A DNA stretch of 64,000 nucleotides from Torymus aiolomorphi. Taxonomy: Eukaryota; Arthropoda; Insecta; Hymenoptera; Torymidae. The notes beneath the pieces were generated by a model. The model was not told the origin of the DNA, made no database searches, and worked only from the letters and a program-made list of their open reading frames with translations. The stretch covers positions 222,382,876-222,446,875 of the forward strand of contig CM070873.1 of assembly GCA_036365515.1 (NCBI GenBank), in the 5' to 3' direction. Positions 22,830-35,939 of this stretch are shown here, piece by piece. A program made the position numbers and the translations under genes. Each line of letters starts with the position of its first letter. The stretch's first letter is position 1.

Positions 22830-23430
22830 TTTTTTAAGTATTGTAATAAGTCTTGATAATGGTAATTTTACCTTACCATGATATATCTGTGGTGATATTG
22901 AAAAAGGGCTTAAGTCCAATTTAAAAAAAAATAGAGTTATAGTATTTTTTGCATTGTATGCGATCCATTGCATCATCTCGGTAGATATGAACACCTATAG
23001 ATAAATTTTTTTAAAAAAATAAACATAGTTTAAAAAAGGGCCTGTCCACTTGCTTCTGTTGTGTGCTAACATTTAAACCGTACGATTTCTCGTACACTTT
23101 TGCAAGTATCTTCAAGCCCTTTTCCGTATCACTACAGATATGAAACATAAAAATATATTATTAAATGTTGTTTCATATTACTAGTAGCGATATGAAACAT
23201 AAATAGAAGTAAACCAAATCTGTATCAGCGTATAAATATCTAAATTTATAGCAATTACAGTTGTTAAGATCTAAGATATTTTAAAATGAGCAAGCGCCTA
23301 ATTTATCTCAGTTATTTTTCACACATACGCACTCCACGTCAGTGCACCCTTATTCAGTGAAACTCCTTCAAGCGTAAATAATATAAATTGCATGATTAGG
23401 AGTCAAAGCTCTGCCAGCCGGCGAGTGATC
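22830..23430. other. AT-rich, nothing recognised
   Basis: No gene. The phrase AGCGATATGAAACAT or ACAGATATGAAACAT occurs twice near 23140 and 23190, a short local repeat. Confidence 0.4.
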
Positions 23431-23439
23431 AATTCAGTG

Positions 23440-24600
23440 TTTAATCATTGCTCAGCGTTCTATTAATTACGGCACGAGACCAAAGGAGACGAGTAACAGC
23501 GGTGGTGGCGACGGGCGACTAAAGACCGCGCGAAATAGACGTCGTGAAAGAAAAGCGCCCAGACCCAAAACAAAGCTCAAGAGGCGAGAGAAGCTCTCGA
23601 CCGCTTCCTGTCAATTGTCGGGCGTGTCTGCGAGAGTGCAGCGCTTCTGCTCGATCGTTCGCTTTTTCGTCCTCTCTTGTGCCCGTGTCTTCGCATGCAA
23701 AGTGTAATTCATGTATGTTATCGATTAAAAAATAAAAAAGTAATAAAAAAAAAATTGTTGAATGTTTGTATCGAATTGAAATTGGCATTCTTTATTTTAC
23801 ATTTTTACGTCTATTTTTATATTAATTTTGATCAATCAAATAAATTTGTCACGCGTTACCAGTCACTGTATCAAAATCAAATTGAATTTTTGTACAACAA
23901 ATATTCTGGAATTTCAAATATGCATATACTCACTTTAGAGTCTTATAAGAATCGTTAATTTATTGAGAACTTATATTACTGTATTAATTGACAAAGATTT
24001 GATTTGTGATCTTTTTTATTTCACCTACTAAAAATACTTATATGCATATTGCACAACATCTTTTCATATTGATCTAATAATGTTCCTAAAACTTGCAGAA
24101 TTTGATGAGTTCACACTTGACACGAATCGCTCCCAGCGCGTGGATTCGGGTCTGAAAGATCTCGGATTGCTCCGCGCCAGAGACAAACGACCAGGCGCGT
24201 AAGAGAGAAAGACAGAGAGGGAGAGAAAAAGAGTTCGACACCCGAGTAGCCAAAGGAGATCCCGCGCGTTCGAGCGAGCGAGATTTAGCCCGGGTAGCTG
24301 TTATATAGCGCGATACCCGCGCGCGGCCAACACTAGGCGAGTAACACTTAGAAGGTGTCGGCCAGCCCGAACGAGCTGCCAAGTGAAAAAGAGAGTAAGA
24401 GCGAGAGGCGGAGGTGAGAAAAAGAGAGAAAGGAGGAGAGAGAGAGAGAGAGTGAGTTAGAGGTCAATATCAAAATGCCCTGGCTGCTCGTATGGGTCTT
24501 CATGCGCGCGACCGAAGAGAAAAAGAGCTCACCCGAAAGACTTATGGGGGTTTCGCAAAGGACACTTGACCGCACCGCACGCCCTTATCCGTCTATATAT
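23440..24600. other. two GC/GA-rich islands
   Basis: 23440-23700 and 24100-24580 are CpG-rich with GA tracts, separated by AT-rich DNA. A TTATATAGCG motif stands at 24300. No open frame carries a recognisable domain. They could be promoters of non-coding transcripts or regulatory DNA. Confidence 0.35.
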
Positions 24601-24649
24601 ATGTCAATATTCTTCAGACCCTTTCATACCTATCTTATTCGTACAACAC

Positions 24650-25270
24650 GACATGCTCTACGTATAACTTATGACTTTGTATGATATAGTAAAGACTTTT
24701 TCAGTCTATTAATATTTTCAAATACGAATGTAAATGATATACTGGATTCCAAATCCAATAAAGCAGTTTGTTTTTATTATATAATAGTTACCACAAGATT
24801 CGTCAAGAAAATATTTTGTTAATCTAGCTGTTGAAGACGTCGGCATTCCTAAATATATTTCAAAAATTCTTCCTTGTAAGTTGAATTTATTCAGTGCTAG
24901 AAATACAATAAAGTCTCATACTCTCAACTCTTTATATACTTTGCTACGAATATCTTTCATATATATAAAGCTATATAACAATAAACATCCTAGTTATCGC
25001 TGACAGAAATGGAACTTTAGTTTATTATATTCATATTCTAAGCGTAATGTTAATTAATTGTATACAATTAATTATACCTATAACTTATAACTATACATGT
25101 AATGACCATATCATAGTTTCTGGCGAATGTTTGATGCACTTAGTGACGGAAATATGAGAAGAATATCTATTACAACATTGCATCAAATCCCATTGCATTA
25201 AAATGTATGTATTTCCATTGCCATAATTTCATGCATACAGAAACTGCTGAGGAAGTTTTTAAGAATTTTG
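24650..25270. other. AT-rich, nothing recognised
   Basis: No supported feature. Confidence 0.45.
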
Positions 25271-25279
25271 TAAAAGTAA

Positions 25280-25690
25280 AACTCCCACCTCCCCTTTCAC
25301 ACACGCACACGCGCGTGCAAACAACAGCTTTAGAGATCAGCATACAAACGAAGTCGTGTTCATGGCGATTCTCTTTTTTCCTCTTCCTTCTCTTTGCCTC
25401 CCTTTCCTCTTCTCTTCTCTTCTTTCTTCCTCCACCACTCTCGAAGGACTTATGCGCGGGGCTATCGCCATAAGTTTTCCGATTCAATGGCAATTTGCTC
25501 TCGCAAAGTCGTCTCGCGAGACGCATCGGAACAAACGAGTTTATCCGTTGCTCTTCCATAGTGAGTCGCCGCGTCGTTTTTCTAAGTGGTATATCTATTT
25601 ATCAGGTGCAACACGCGGCCGCGTGTTCCGCGCGCTGAGCAAAAAGTTTGCGCACCACTCTTCTCTTTTCTCGCAATCGTAATATTTGTC
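25280..25690. other. CT- and CpG-rich island
   Basis: A pyrimidine run (25370-25440) is followed by CpG-rich sequence. Frames on both strands are composition-driven. Confidence 0.35.
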
Positions 25691-26006
25691 TTGAGATCCA
25701 AAGAAGAAGAATTACAAACAGTCACTCGTTAAGGTTTCACGTTATGCATTCGAATCAACCCGGGCACATTATGGTGCAAGAAACATAATTATTTATTGCA
25801 GCATGAATCAGCGTACAGTTTGTATCCTTTTTTGTTCGTAAAAAGATCTTGAAATATATACTGATCAACTTCTTAATGAGTTACTTTTTTCATCGAATAA
25901 AATGGCATTTTATCAATTACTATAATTATCAAATTTTTGATGGTTAGAACATTATTATTTTAGTCATTCAAGCAGTTAAATCAATTTATCAAGTAAAAAA
26001 ATGACA

Positions 26007-26339
26007 CACTGAGAAAAAACGTACTATTTTTTCTGGTAGGATAAACTATAATATGTTAATGATAAATGTATCAGTTTAGATAAGACAACTTTAAATTATA
26101 ATAAACGCAATCTTGTTGAGCAAACCATATTTTATAGTGAATTCAACATTATACATCACAATTTCGCGTATGACATGTGAACAATTTTGTAAATATAGTA
26201 TTCAATAGCATATTTTATAGGCTAATTCTTTACCATACATCTTCTTCTCTGCATACATCCTATAAAATAAGATCGTAATCAAATAATACTATATTTATAG
26301 TACTTCTATGGGTATGGCTACCATATCCTTTTCTCAGTG
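26007..26339. mobile_element. TIR element with CACTGAGAAAAA ends
   Basis: Starts CACTGAGAAAAAACGTAC and ends ...CCTTTTCTCAGTG, with matching inner pieces (TACTATTTTTTCTGGTAGG against the ACTTCTATGGG-type end). Its ends resemble the CACGG elements. No coding frame. Confidence 0.55.
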
Positions 26340-26579
26340 TATTATACGTATTAGACAAATGATTCGACGGATTGTATGACTCTAGACTCGAATAAAATTG
26401 AAATAATAGTGCTTGAAGAAGATCAATTAAGTGGGCTAAAGTACGATTCTATACGGAAGATTGATATTCAAAAACGTCATGCAAGAGAATATAAAATATA
26501 AAATGTTTGTAACCCAGTAGTAGGAAAACTAACATTTTATAATATTAGAAAGCATACAGAATTAATAAATGCAGAAATA

Positions 26580-27506
26580 TAAGGTAACTCAAGGTAATTG
26601 GGCCACTAATCTAATTTGGCCACTTGTCTGGTTCTCTCTCCACTTATCTAAAGTCGCCAGCTTCCAGATATGAGAAATATACCTTATAAATCGTTTTGAA
26701 TTGTTTGAGAATGATCACTACATTTTTATGTAACTTTCTATTATTTTCAGCGAGTCGCACTTTTTTTAAGTCAAAAAAGCAAGCTAAAAACCCAATTGAA
26801 AGTGATACGGGCAGAAAGGTGATGTCTTTTCCTTGAAATTCGTATGGAAGTAATATTAAAAATAATTTTTGTTGTAATTTATAAAAGTAAAATACTTTTG
26901 AGTCTATAATTCACCTAATTCAGACAATCTGTAAAGAAGATGTGATCCAATAAATATGAGAAGGTGTAAAATTTGTATTACTTTGACGAAGTCATTTATG
27001 TGTCCCTTTTGTGAGAAGAATCTTTAAAAATATGATTAGCAATAATCAATTTCATGGATCAAAATGAATTTTTTTGTTTACTTTATGGCAAACTCTCATA
27101 CACAATTCCAAAATCATTTATAGAATACATTATAATGTAAAAAAAAAAGTCCTTTATTTCCTTTACACTTAGTATTATAATTCATATGAGTTAATAATTA
27201 AATAAAGTTTTAATATATTTAAAATCATAAATTTTATTAATTTTTAGAGTTTATGAGTTTCCATGTGCTATTTTTTCAATATTGGTCGAATTAGGTAACG
27301 CGTCACCTAATTTGGCCAAAGCGCACATTTTACACTTTTGCACGCTACAAAGCCAACATCACATTTGGGGCGTTCCTAATTTTTTTCTTGGTAGTATATT
27401 TAGTATACTTTAAAGCCTTTCTTATAATTTTTTCCCAACGCATTTTATACAGAAGGAGAAAGAAAATATTCCACTTAAGGTGGCCGAATTACCCCAAGTT
27501 ACCTTG
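26580..27506. mobile_element. Tc1/mariner- or pogo-like TIR element, non-autonomous
   Basis: Inverted ends share AAGGTAACT, GGTAATT and GGCCA (26581-26607 and 27479-27505), with TA on both sides. The interior repeats GGCCAAATTAGGT-type words near its middle. There is no transposase. Confidence 0.62.
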
Positions 27507-27664
27507 TATATATAAACAGAATAAATATATTTTGTATTGTCACAATTGTAGGAAACATAGCACTAATCACATTTATATAGAAAACATATAAGACTATCCT
27601 CACCAAAATGCCAAATACATCTGTATAGATTTAACTAGATATATATATCAGTCTAGTTAACCCG

Positions 27665-28145
27665 TTTCGTACCAAAATGCCCTAAATTTTGTCTTTTTTT
27701 CCGACCGATAATCACAACTCATCTATCCTATATATTTTTTCATGAACTTTCATAATCTGGCATCAGATGTTTGGTATTTGAAAATGTCCCCGTTATCTAA
27801 TCACTTTAGGAACTTTGATCCTTTGACATAATAGGTTTGGCTAAAATTTTGTGCTTGGTGGGTATCCAAATTCAAAATGACGACTCCAATACGTCAGCTT
27901 TCACATATAATTCTTCAAAATTTTCAATTTAACATTTTCAAAAACACGGTCAATGAGAAGAAAATAATTTTTTTACGTTTTTCCACGAAAAATGGTGGAA
28001 GATAACGAAAATCTGATGAAACATTCTGAAATTTTATGAAAAAATACATTAAATAGATGAGTTGGGATGAATGCCGCTTAGTTTTTCTATTAAAATTATC
28101 GGTTGGAGAAAGGACAAAATTTATGACATTTTAGTAGCAAAATAA
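27665..28145. repeat. foldback element
   Basis: The left arm 27665-27760 is matched in inverted form by about 28015-28145 (shared CAAAATTT.GTC, CCGATAAT, AACTCATCTAT and ATTTTTTCATGAA-type words). No coding frame. Confidence 0.55.
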
Positions 28146-28149
28146 AAGG

Positions 28150-29080
28150 AAAGCACTACTTTCAACACTATTATAATCATTCTCTTAAACCATAACTCTT
28201 CAACAAAAAGGCCTTTCGCCCATTAATAGTTACGGTAAACTACTGTAGAGAGAAACACTATAACCTTGCGGTCTCCCTCTCTAAAGTAAACATCGTTAAA
28301 GATGCGAAATACCCATGCTCGAATAATTAAGTACCATGATATAGAACATATTATATGACAGTGCCCTATATATGAACAACAAATCAAACTAACTGCTGTC
28401 GAGCTTTTGAGAAACGTCATATTTGCTAAAAAAAATCGACCTCATCATATCCGAGTTTGTCAGTAGCTCCCATATAAGTCAACCACAAAATACCCTTGAA
28501 TAGCTTATAATAGCTACTTGACACTTAAATAATGCAACACAAAATATTTCTCATAATATTGAGTAGTAAGCGTGGACATTTAGAACAATAATTTAAGTTG
28601 GATTTCAAATAAATTATATACTGATTCATGAATTAGTAATCCTTAAAATTAGTGATACCTTTTATAACGTTGTCATCAAAAGAGACCAGGTGCCGATTTT
28701 TTATGAATGCTATTATATTTGTAAATGTCGTAAATTTCATCCTCGTGTAATTAAAATCAATCTGTGACGTCAATATACTAAAAAAGTTTATAGATGAAAT
28801 AAATTTTAATTGTTATGAAGAGGGTCTTGAGGTGATGATATCTACAAAAACTGCCATACTGATAATATTGAAGACATTCTTGTCTTATAAATCATTTATT
28901 GTACAACCATTAATCATTACTCATTTACCATACTTGAACTGCATCACATACTTCTAAGCAATTATCTTCAAGATAACTTGTTACAGTTAAACGTTATTAT
29001 TAAAAAAAAAGTATGTGTAACCTGTAATAGAAATTTGTATCTTCAGGATTTTTTTAAAGTCTTATGAAGTGCTGCAACTC
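28150..29080. other. AT-rich, nothing recognised
   Basis: No supported feature. Confidence 0.45.
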
Positions 29081-29093
29081 CTACTCTCTAAAG

Positions 29094-29336
29094 TTGAATT
29101 AGTAAAAATTGCTCCACCATTTCAATTAGTAGAAAAAACTACTAATTTATTAGTGAATATTCACTATTTCATTAGTGGTTTTTTAAAAACTACTAATTAA
29201 ATTAGTAAAAACTACTAATCAAAATAGTAGTTTTAATAAACTACTAAATGAAATAGTGAATATTCACTAATAAATTAGAAGTTTTTTCTACTAATTGAAA
29301 TGGTGGAGCAATTTTCACTAATTCAACTTTAGAGAG
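29094..29336. mobile_element. MITE of the CTCTCTAAA family, copy C, near-perfect palindrome
   Basis: The whole 243 bp folds on itself. CTCTCTAAAGTTGAATTAG at the left is matched at the right end by CTAATTCAACTTTAGAGAG, and the arms run almost to the middle. TA flanks both sides (29092-29093 and 29337-29338). The near identity of the arms suggests a young insertion. Confidence 0.78.
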
Positions 29337-29449
29337 TATAGATTTATTTCTTTGAAGTAAGCTCGGACGAAGACCAAAAATGAGTACTGCTGCAATGTAA
29401 ACATATATGCCGCAAATGATCCTTTACTTCGGCAAAAATTGTAATTGTT

Positions 29450-30960
29450 ATAATTTACGGCCGGTCTCGTTTCCACTGGCCTGGAGCAAGTTTAACGCCC
29501 CGCCAAAGTTCGCGGGGTACTCGCGAAGCAAGATTAAAAGGGAAGCGAAAACCAACTCGAAAATACAAACATTCGCCGCGGCTATGCGCGTGCTTCGAGA
29601 AGTTGTAACAGAGAGAATACACTGCATTACTGTGTTTTGCGCGCAAAATCAAGGCCCGGCTCGCGGTATATTACCACTCGAATTTACATATTTCGGGACA
29701 GGAGGGCGGCGGGGGGGAGAGGGGTGGGCTCGCAAAGTATAGGTCACACGCTCGCCCCCCTCCTTTTTGTTGCTTGGCGCTTTGGCATGGCGCTCTTTTT
29801 AAACGTTTTCTTAATTAAACGTTTTCTTTTTGGCGGCGTCTTCGCTCTCGCCAACGAGTCCCGGGGCCCGGGAATCAACCTGGAAGCATAACGAGCCGGG
29901 GCCCCGAAATTCCAACGCTGCTCCCCTCCCTTGTTTTCGTTCTTGCTCGCTCGGTGAATGGGAAATCCGCCCTTTATTTCGCACTAAATCGTCCGGCGGT
30001 CGACGTGGCTCCTGATGGGAGTTTATGTCGGGCCGCTCATATGTATACATATGAGAAGGCGCGGGCGCACATGCTATATAAGCCGCCCGAGGCGACTCGC
30101 ACGCGCTCTCGGCCCTTTACGATCCTCGAATTAGCTACTATGCCAAGACACTCGCCTCCCGCCTTTTCTTTAACAAAGAAGTCGGTGCACTTGTGATGAC
30201 GACGACGACGACGACGACGACTAGTAGCGCGCGAGAGCGGGGGAGAGTGGAAGAGAGTGAGGGAGAGGCGCCGAAGAGAAACGAATTTCGCCTTCGAAAT
30301 CCTTACAGGCGCTCGGGTGTATGTAGCGCGGGGGGGCTACGCCCCTGCTAGCGAGATATCCGACGGCAGCGGCGACTGTTCGACCCTTTTGTTAAAAGAG
30401 CCTTCAATCTTGAAACGCGAGACCAGCTCGTTTTCTCGTTTTCTCCTTCTCTCTCGCTCTCTTCGTTTTCGCACCGCGCGCGCGCTCACGCATATATATA
30501 AACATTCGCGTATGCACACACACACGCACACCTCGCTTGCACGCGGGCGCTTTTTTTGTTGCGAGAAGTCGAAAGAGAGAAAGAGCGGGCGAAACAACGC
30601 TCCGAGCGCTGCTCGATCGCCGCGTGTGTTTATTTGCATGCAGCGCGAAGCGACGAGGGCGAGCGAGGATTTACCGTTAGCGCGTGTATAACGCGCGTCT
30701 CGGATCAAGGGCGGAAGGAGAGCAGCAGCCGGCGACGCGACGACGTTGTACACACGCGCGCGCGCGAGATCGATATCGATTTGCGTGGATCGCGCTTAAT
30801 TCGATGCCTCGAGAAGTGGGGGTTTTAAGCGGCCGGGAGATGATTCTCGGCCGCGTATGTGTAATTATGTCATTTGCCGGGAAAACACATCGGGAGCGGG
30901 ACGAGATTGTCGGTTTCGCGGATTATGATATTGCACGGCTATAAAAATTAATCAGCGGAT
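29450..30960. promoter_or_regulatory. large CpG-rich island with TATA-type site
   Basis: About 1.5 kb of GC-rich sequence. GCTATATAAGCC at 30072-30083 is a good TATA candidate on the plus strand, followed by a (GAC/ACG)n run at 30197-30222 and GA tracts. Many open frames exist but none shows a domain, signal peptide with spliced context, or codon bias. It may be the start of a gene or non-coding transcript whose exons I cannot identify. Confidence 0.35.
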
Positions 30961-30969
30961 TGGCCAAAC

Positions 30970-32500
30970 AACCTCCGTCTTTTATTACGCCGATGCACTT
31001 CGGAGAGAAAGTTCGGAAATAAAAACGGGACGTGGCATAAAGGGAATGGAGTTATGCCATCAGCCTTGATTGCCGGCTAGACTGTTAGAACGCGGACAGA
31101 GTCAGTTGTTCATCGACAATTTGACGGGGAAATGTTCATGCATCGACCGACTTGCCTCGTTCGCGACTGGTAATTTTGGCGAAACAATGAGTCAAAATTT
31201 TATTTCTTTTAAGATGTGTAATTTACGGACGCATTTGATTTATTGAAATAAACACATGTTTAGATTTTATATGGCAAGATTATTACATAGCCGCAAGTCA
31301 TTGGTCAATTAAATTCAATGGAGAATGCAACATACTTTAATTGTACAAAATTCAAGAAATTAAGTGTAAATCATATTATTGGAGGCATTGTTGTTGAACT
31401 ATAAATAATTTTATGGAAGATTATCTGTTTCGAAAAAATTAAAAGTATAAATTGTATTTAATTACATTTGTAATGATACTTAGTGCATTCAATTTGACTC
31501 TATTTCTATATGAGTGCACTTAAAGGGATCTGATGTTCAATTTCTATTTTTAAATTAGTATGGCGATCGTAAAAAATACCTTAAATCACAACTGTCGTTA
31601 TGAACAAGATGCATGGGGTATCTGGATACAGTGTGTCTTTTGGAAATGTGTACCACGGCTATAAATTTTCTTGACGTTTATCAAAACCACATGTTGCCTC
31701 GACCTGCAGTTCATATCTGCACGTGAATGTATATGATGCAGCTTGTTACCGTGACTTAGTTTTCTTGAATCTAAAATTATGTTGTTACCTCACTCAAATG
31801 GATTGCTGTGATAATATTAATAAAATCAATAACAATTTCCCTTATATTTTGACTTAGTAAAATTGCATTCTAATTCCTAAAAATTCTTATAATTGCATAT
31901 CCCATCACACTTTGTAATTGATACACTATTCAAAATTAAAATTCATCAAAACTTGTCATTTTTTAACAAATTGTTCGAGCTATAAAAACATATTTAGAAC
32001 AATATAGAATCACATTTGCTATAAACAATAATTTTAGACTTACCAAGGGACTGTATTACTTTCTTAGATCATAGATTTTGCTGAAACCTGGTAATAAATT
32101 TTGTTATGTAAAAAATGTGAATGAATCCACCCCTCGAAAGGCTAAAATCTTAGTAATTGTTGCTAATTTTCATAATAAACAACAATTAATAGCATAAAGA
32201 ACAAATGAAAGCTCTAGAGATATTCTTTTTAATCGACGGTATATTTTACTGACCTCAGAAGTGGTTTCTTATATAAAGCTACTTGCGTAAACTTTAAAGT
32301 TCTACGTGAAGATCGATCTTTAAACTGAATAAACGCACCATCCTTCACAGTTTTATGTTTCTCTCTCTGTTAATTCACACGTACTAGTACAAAGATACAT
32401 AAATACGGCAATTAAAAATAAACCAATGACACACTGCAATAGTAAGATTTCCATAAGCGATCCCGAAAAAGCTCTTTCGTAATGAGACTTTTGGAAAAGG
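30970..32500. other. AT-rich, nothing recognised
   Basis: No supported feature. Confidence 0.45.
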
Positions 32501-32559
32501 CCCGATCAGCCTCTATATCAAGAGTACCGAAAAAGAAAGGGCAAGGTGAGAGCGTGCCG

Positions 32560-33030
32560 CTCTGCCGGACGACGGTATCCGCGCGCACGGAGTGGGCATA
32601 GGGAGATGCTCCTCGAGGTTACCCCCGCTCGTGCGCGCGTGCAGATGTAGGAGCCCGGTTCCCACACCGCGGCCCATGATTTATCAGGCTGCCAAGCGCG
32701 CGCGCGCGCGCGGCGGACCCGCTGTCATCGTCTCTCGCGCTGCAGCTTCGCGTATAACCTATACTACACGTGCCGCTACTATACACACGCGCGGCCGGCC
32801 CGAAGGAGAGGAGGATCCACTCGCCCCCACCCCTTTTTTGGAGACAGCCACTGCCCGACCGGCACTTCGTACTTCGCCAAGCGAATCGCCCGCGGCCCGT
32901 TTGTTAAATATATACACATCATGAAGCATGCAGGGACTTTGCGAAGCGCAGGCGCGCGCAAGTACCGAAGAACGACGGAGATGAAGTTCGGCTCGTTCGT
33001 CAGAGTTGAAAGTACGTAACGGTGTTACGG
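32560..33030. other. CpG-rich island
   Basis: Includes a (GC)n run at 32697-32711 and the block CCCATGATTTATCAGGC. No domain in any frame. Confidence 0.35.
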
Positions 33031-33645
33031 CTCTGCATTGGACTTTAGATTGTAAACAGTATTTATTACCGTTAGTGAACAAGTGGTAATCCGAGTTTCG
33101 TTAATGAAATATTTCGAGGTATAAACTACACGTGCTGATTAAAGTTTTTAATTTCACGACAATGATATTTTATGTAAGCAATTATAAGGGTGCTACGTAT
33201 TTTTTATGTTGCAAAGCTTAAACAGAGTTACGGGCTGAAGTACCTATAAAAATTAATTCAAAAAATTAACATTGCGAGTAGTATAACGAATAATGATTAA
33301 GTTAGCTGCCCAATATCATAATTTCCGAAGAATATCAACAGTTTACAAGCTTACGTCTCGAAGAGCTGTATACAAAGAAAATCATGATGTATGAAAATAG
33401 AACTGTTCAAGTATCAAGTACTTATTCTTCAATTTGTAATACATATGTATAGGTAGACAAACACTGGGATAGAAATAAAAAGTGTGCTAATACAAATTTT
33501 ACAATAATAGGTTTGATAATTATAATGCAAAAATTTTTTAAGAAAAGTCTTAGCGTATTACTTATAAGTATTTTCTCTCAAATAGCTAATAAATACCAAC
33601 GGTTATTGAACTTTAAAATTGAAACACTACTAACAAGGAAAAATT

Positions 33646-35445
33646 TTGGACTCCGAATCATGGATTTATCTAAAACTTCAGGATGTTATTTTTTGAGCGA
33701 AAAAAAATCTTCCCCTGTGTACAATTTTGTCCATTGGGCTCCAGTGACAAAAATAGAACAGTTTTTCGAAATATCTAGGGGAAATAGGTGTCCACAGAGA
33801 CTTAACGAATTTAATATAGCTAAAGTGTCAGTATAATCATACAAAAATAAACAGAAATTAGACAGAAAAGCTTCTATTTAGGTTTTGATTCGTTTAAAAA
33901 TATTGATTTCTCAGAAAGTTGTAAGAAAATAGTTAAATATATCATACATGAAATCGTTAGAAAACAAGGGAAATTTTTAACCATTTTCTTATGCGTTCTT
34001 TGATTGCTCATAAATTTCTGTGGAATCAATATTTTTAAACTAATCAAAGCCTAAATTGAAGCTTTTCCTGTCTACTTTCTGTTTTTTATTTTTGTTTTTT
34101 GTATAATGACACTTTTAGCTATTGAATTCTTTAGGTCTCCGTGGACACCTATTTCCCCTAGGTGAAACTGCTCTACTTTGTCTCTAGATCCTGATACACG
34201 CCTAACTAATAATAATAATTATTATTATTAAATTGTAAAGACTCTTCGCGCCGGTTTGCAATACAAACTATAAGGGCGCGACAGATTCGAATTTGAATCT
34301 CCCGCCTCGCGCGCGGCGCCGGCGAGAGTCTAGTTCGCGCGCTGCCGCTACGCGGCGCGACTCCTCTCTACGCGGCTCCCGCAGTCAATCCGGCGGCTCG
34401 CGGGGGATATAGGCACGCGCGACAGCAGCCCCGATAGCTTCGTTCACTCGGACATCCTCCTTGTGTAGATGGTCTTGGTACCCTTGCCAGTTTTATTGAG
34501 TTGAATAAAGTCTCACTTTTGACAGTTAAAATAATTGTTTTATTTAACATACCCACGAGGTGCAAGGTCTTTACCCTTGCCTTGTTTTTTGGTGACGGGA
34601 TCACTCCTGATCCCCCGACTCCTTTTCTTTCCCAATTAACATATCTGGGTGGTGTGTGGCCGACACTAAGTTGGGCGGGCTTTCTCTCGTCCAGACTCAA
34701 CCCTGACTCGACGTGGAGAGGGGTCCGTGCGGTGTCCGCTCTCCATGCTACGTAGAAGCTACTTCGGTGGATAACGGTCCCAGCGACCGGCAACGGGGGA
34801 CTTCGCCTCTGCGGGCGCTCGCAGCTGTGGCAGCCTCAACGACCTTCGTCGCCTCTAGGAGAGCACACTCCAGCGAGTACGACGGGGGGACGTAGCGACT
34901 CAGACCACGAGACGCCTGTGGGTGGGTCTGTGAAGCGCTCCCTTCAGCGAGCAAGCTCTGCTTACCCTCTGCTCACCGATCGGCGTTTGAGCGACCTTGC
35001 TCCGCCAATCTACCTGCAAGTTCGGCGATGGACTATCTTATCCCCGCTCAAGGAGAGCAGCTCCGAGCGAGCAAGCACTGCTTGCACCTCGTCTTCGACC
35101 GGCGTGGAAGCGCTCATCGCTCCGCCGGTCCCCGCACACACTCTCTTAGAGTGTCGACGATGGATTCGCCGTCCGTCTCAACGCGCCTGTAATTTAAGTA
35201 CAGCTCGACCCGCGCTCTATAGCGCCTCCTTGCGCTTTGAGCAGCCCTTGATATAGGCAAGCTCACAGTTGGCGCTCCGCCGACCTCCGTGCACTATTCT
35301 ACTCTTTTACCCGAGCGAACACGCCTGCATCAATCCCAATGGACAAAATCCTATAGAGATGTTATTTTTTTTCCTATAAGATGTTATTTTTTGGCTCAAA
35401 AAATAACATCCTGAAGTTTTAGCCAAATCCACGATCCGGAGTTGT
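33646..35445. mobile_element. foldback element interrupted by a 1.1-kb GC-rich insert
   Basis: The left arm from 33646 (GGACTCCGAATCATGGATTT, AACTTCAGGATGTTATTTTTTGAGC, CCATTGGG, GGGGAAATAGGTGTCCAC) is matched in inverted order by 34000-34195 and then 35327-35445. The right arm is split exactly where the 34204-35318 insert stands. The open frame at 33513-33836 lies in the left arm and is not a gene. Confidence 0.72.
34204..35318. mobile_element. GC-rich insert of unknown class with 8-bp direct repeats
   Basis: ACACGCCT stands at 34196-34203 and again at 35319-35326, directly at the break in the foldback arm. The insert starts with an (AAT)n/(ATT)n palindrome, then GC-rich sequence, a GAGTTGAATAAAGTCTC stretch with a polyadenylation-type signal at about 34503, and two diverged copies of a ~65-bp unit (34941-35006 and 35061-35127). 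GTTGGCGCTCCGCC near 35270 looks like a primer-binding site of an LTR element. The 8-bp duplication and the lack of TG...CA ends argue against a simple LTR. Confidence 0.55.
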
Positions 35446-35449
35446 GAAG

Positions 35450-35930
35450 TTCACCTTGTAAATCTACTAAAACTAACATATGTTAAACTAATATTTTATA
35501 TAATTTGATGCAATTCTATAATTATTGTTGAAAATTTTTCTATAAGGCGAAACAAAAACTCACTATGGTCGAATTGCATAACCGGATAAACGACCACAAC
35601 TTCACAAATAGCTTCACAGAAACGCTGCGGAAATTATACTTCTATGGTTGAATTTCTCAAAATTAGTGGTTTACATTACTTTGCTTACGGTATTCGTCGC
35701 ATTTCTTGGAAATAAAATCGTTTCCATTCTAAATTGCCGAAAAATCTTTTGATATACATTTAGCATTTAAGCTACACCACGTATATGAAAAGTTAAATTG
35801 TCCAAGTACAGTTATGTCAAATCTAACGTTAGCAACAAAACCAACATTAAAAATGCACAACAACACTCATGCTACTACATATAAAGAAGATAATAAAAAA
35901 TATATCTCGCGTAAAATGAATGTCGCGCTA
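35450..35930. other. AT-rich, nothing recognised
   Basis: No supported feature. Confidence 0.45.
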
Positions 35931-35939
35931 CCAGTCCAC

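Noticed and set aside
33513..33836. 107-codon frame
   Set aside because: It lies across the left arm of a foldback element and its composition follows the repeat.
34204..35318. Solo LTR of a Gypsy-type element
   Set aside because: No TG...CA ends, and the flanking duplication is 8 bp instead of 4-6 bp; left as unclassified.
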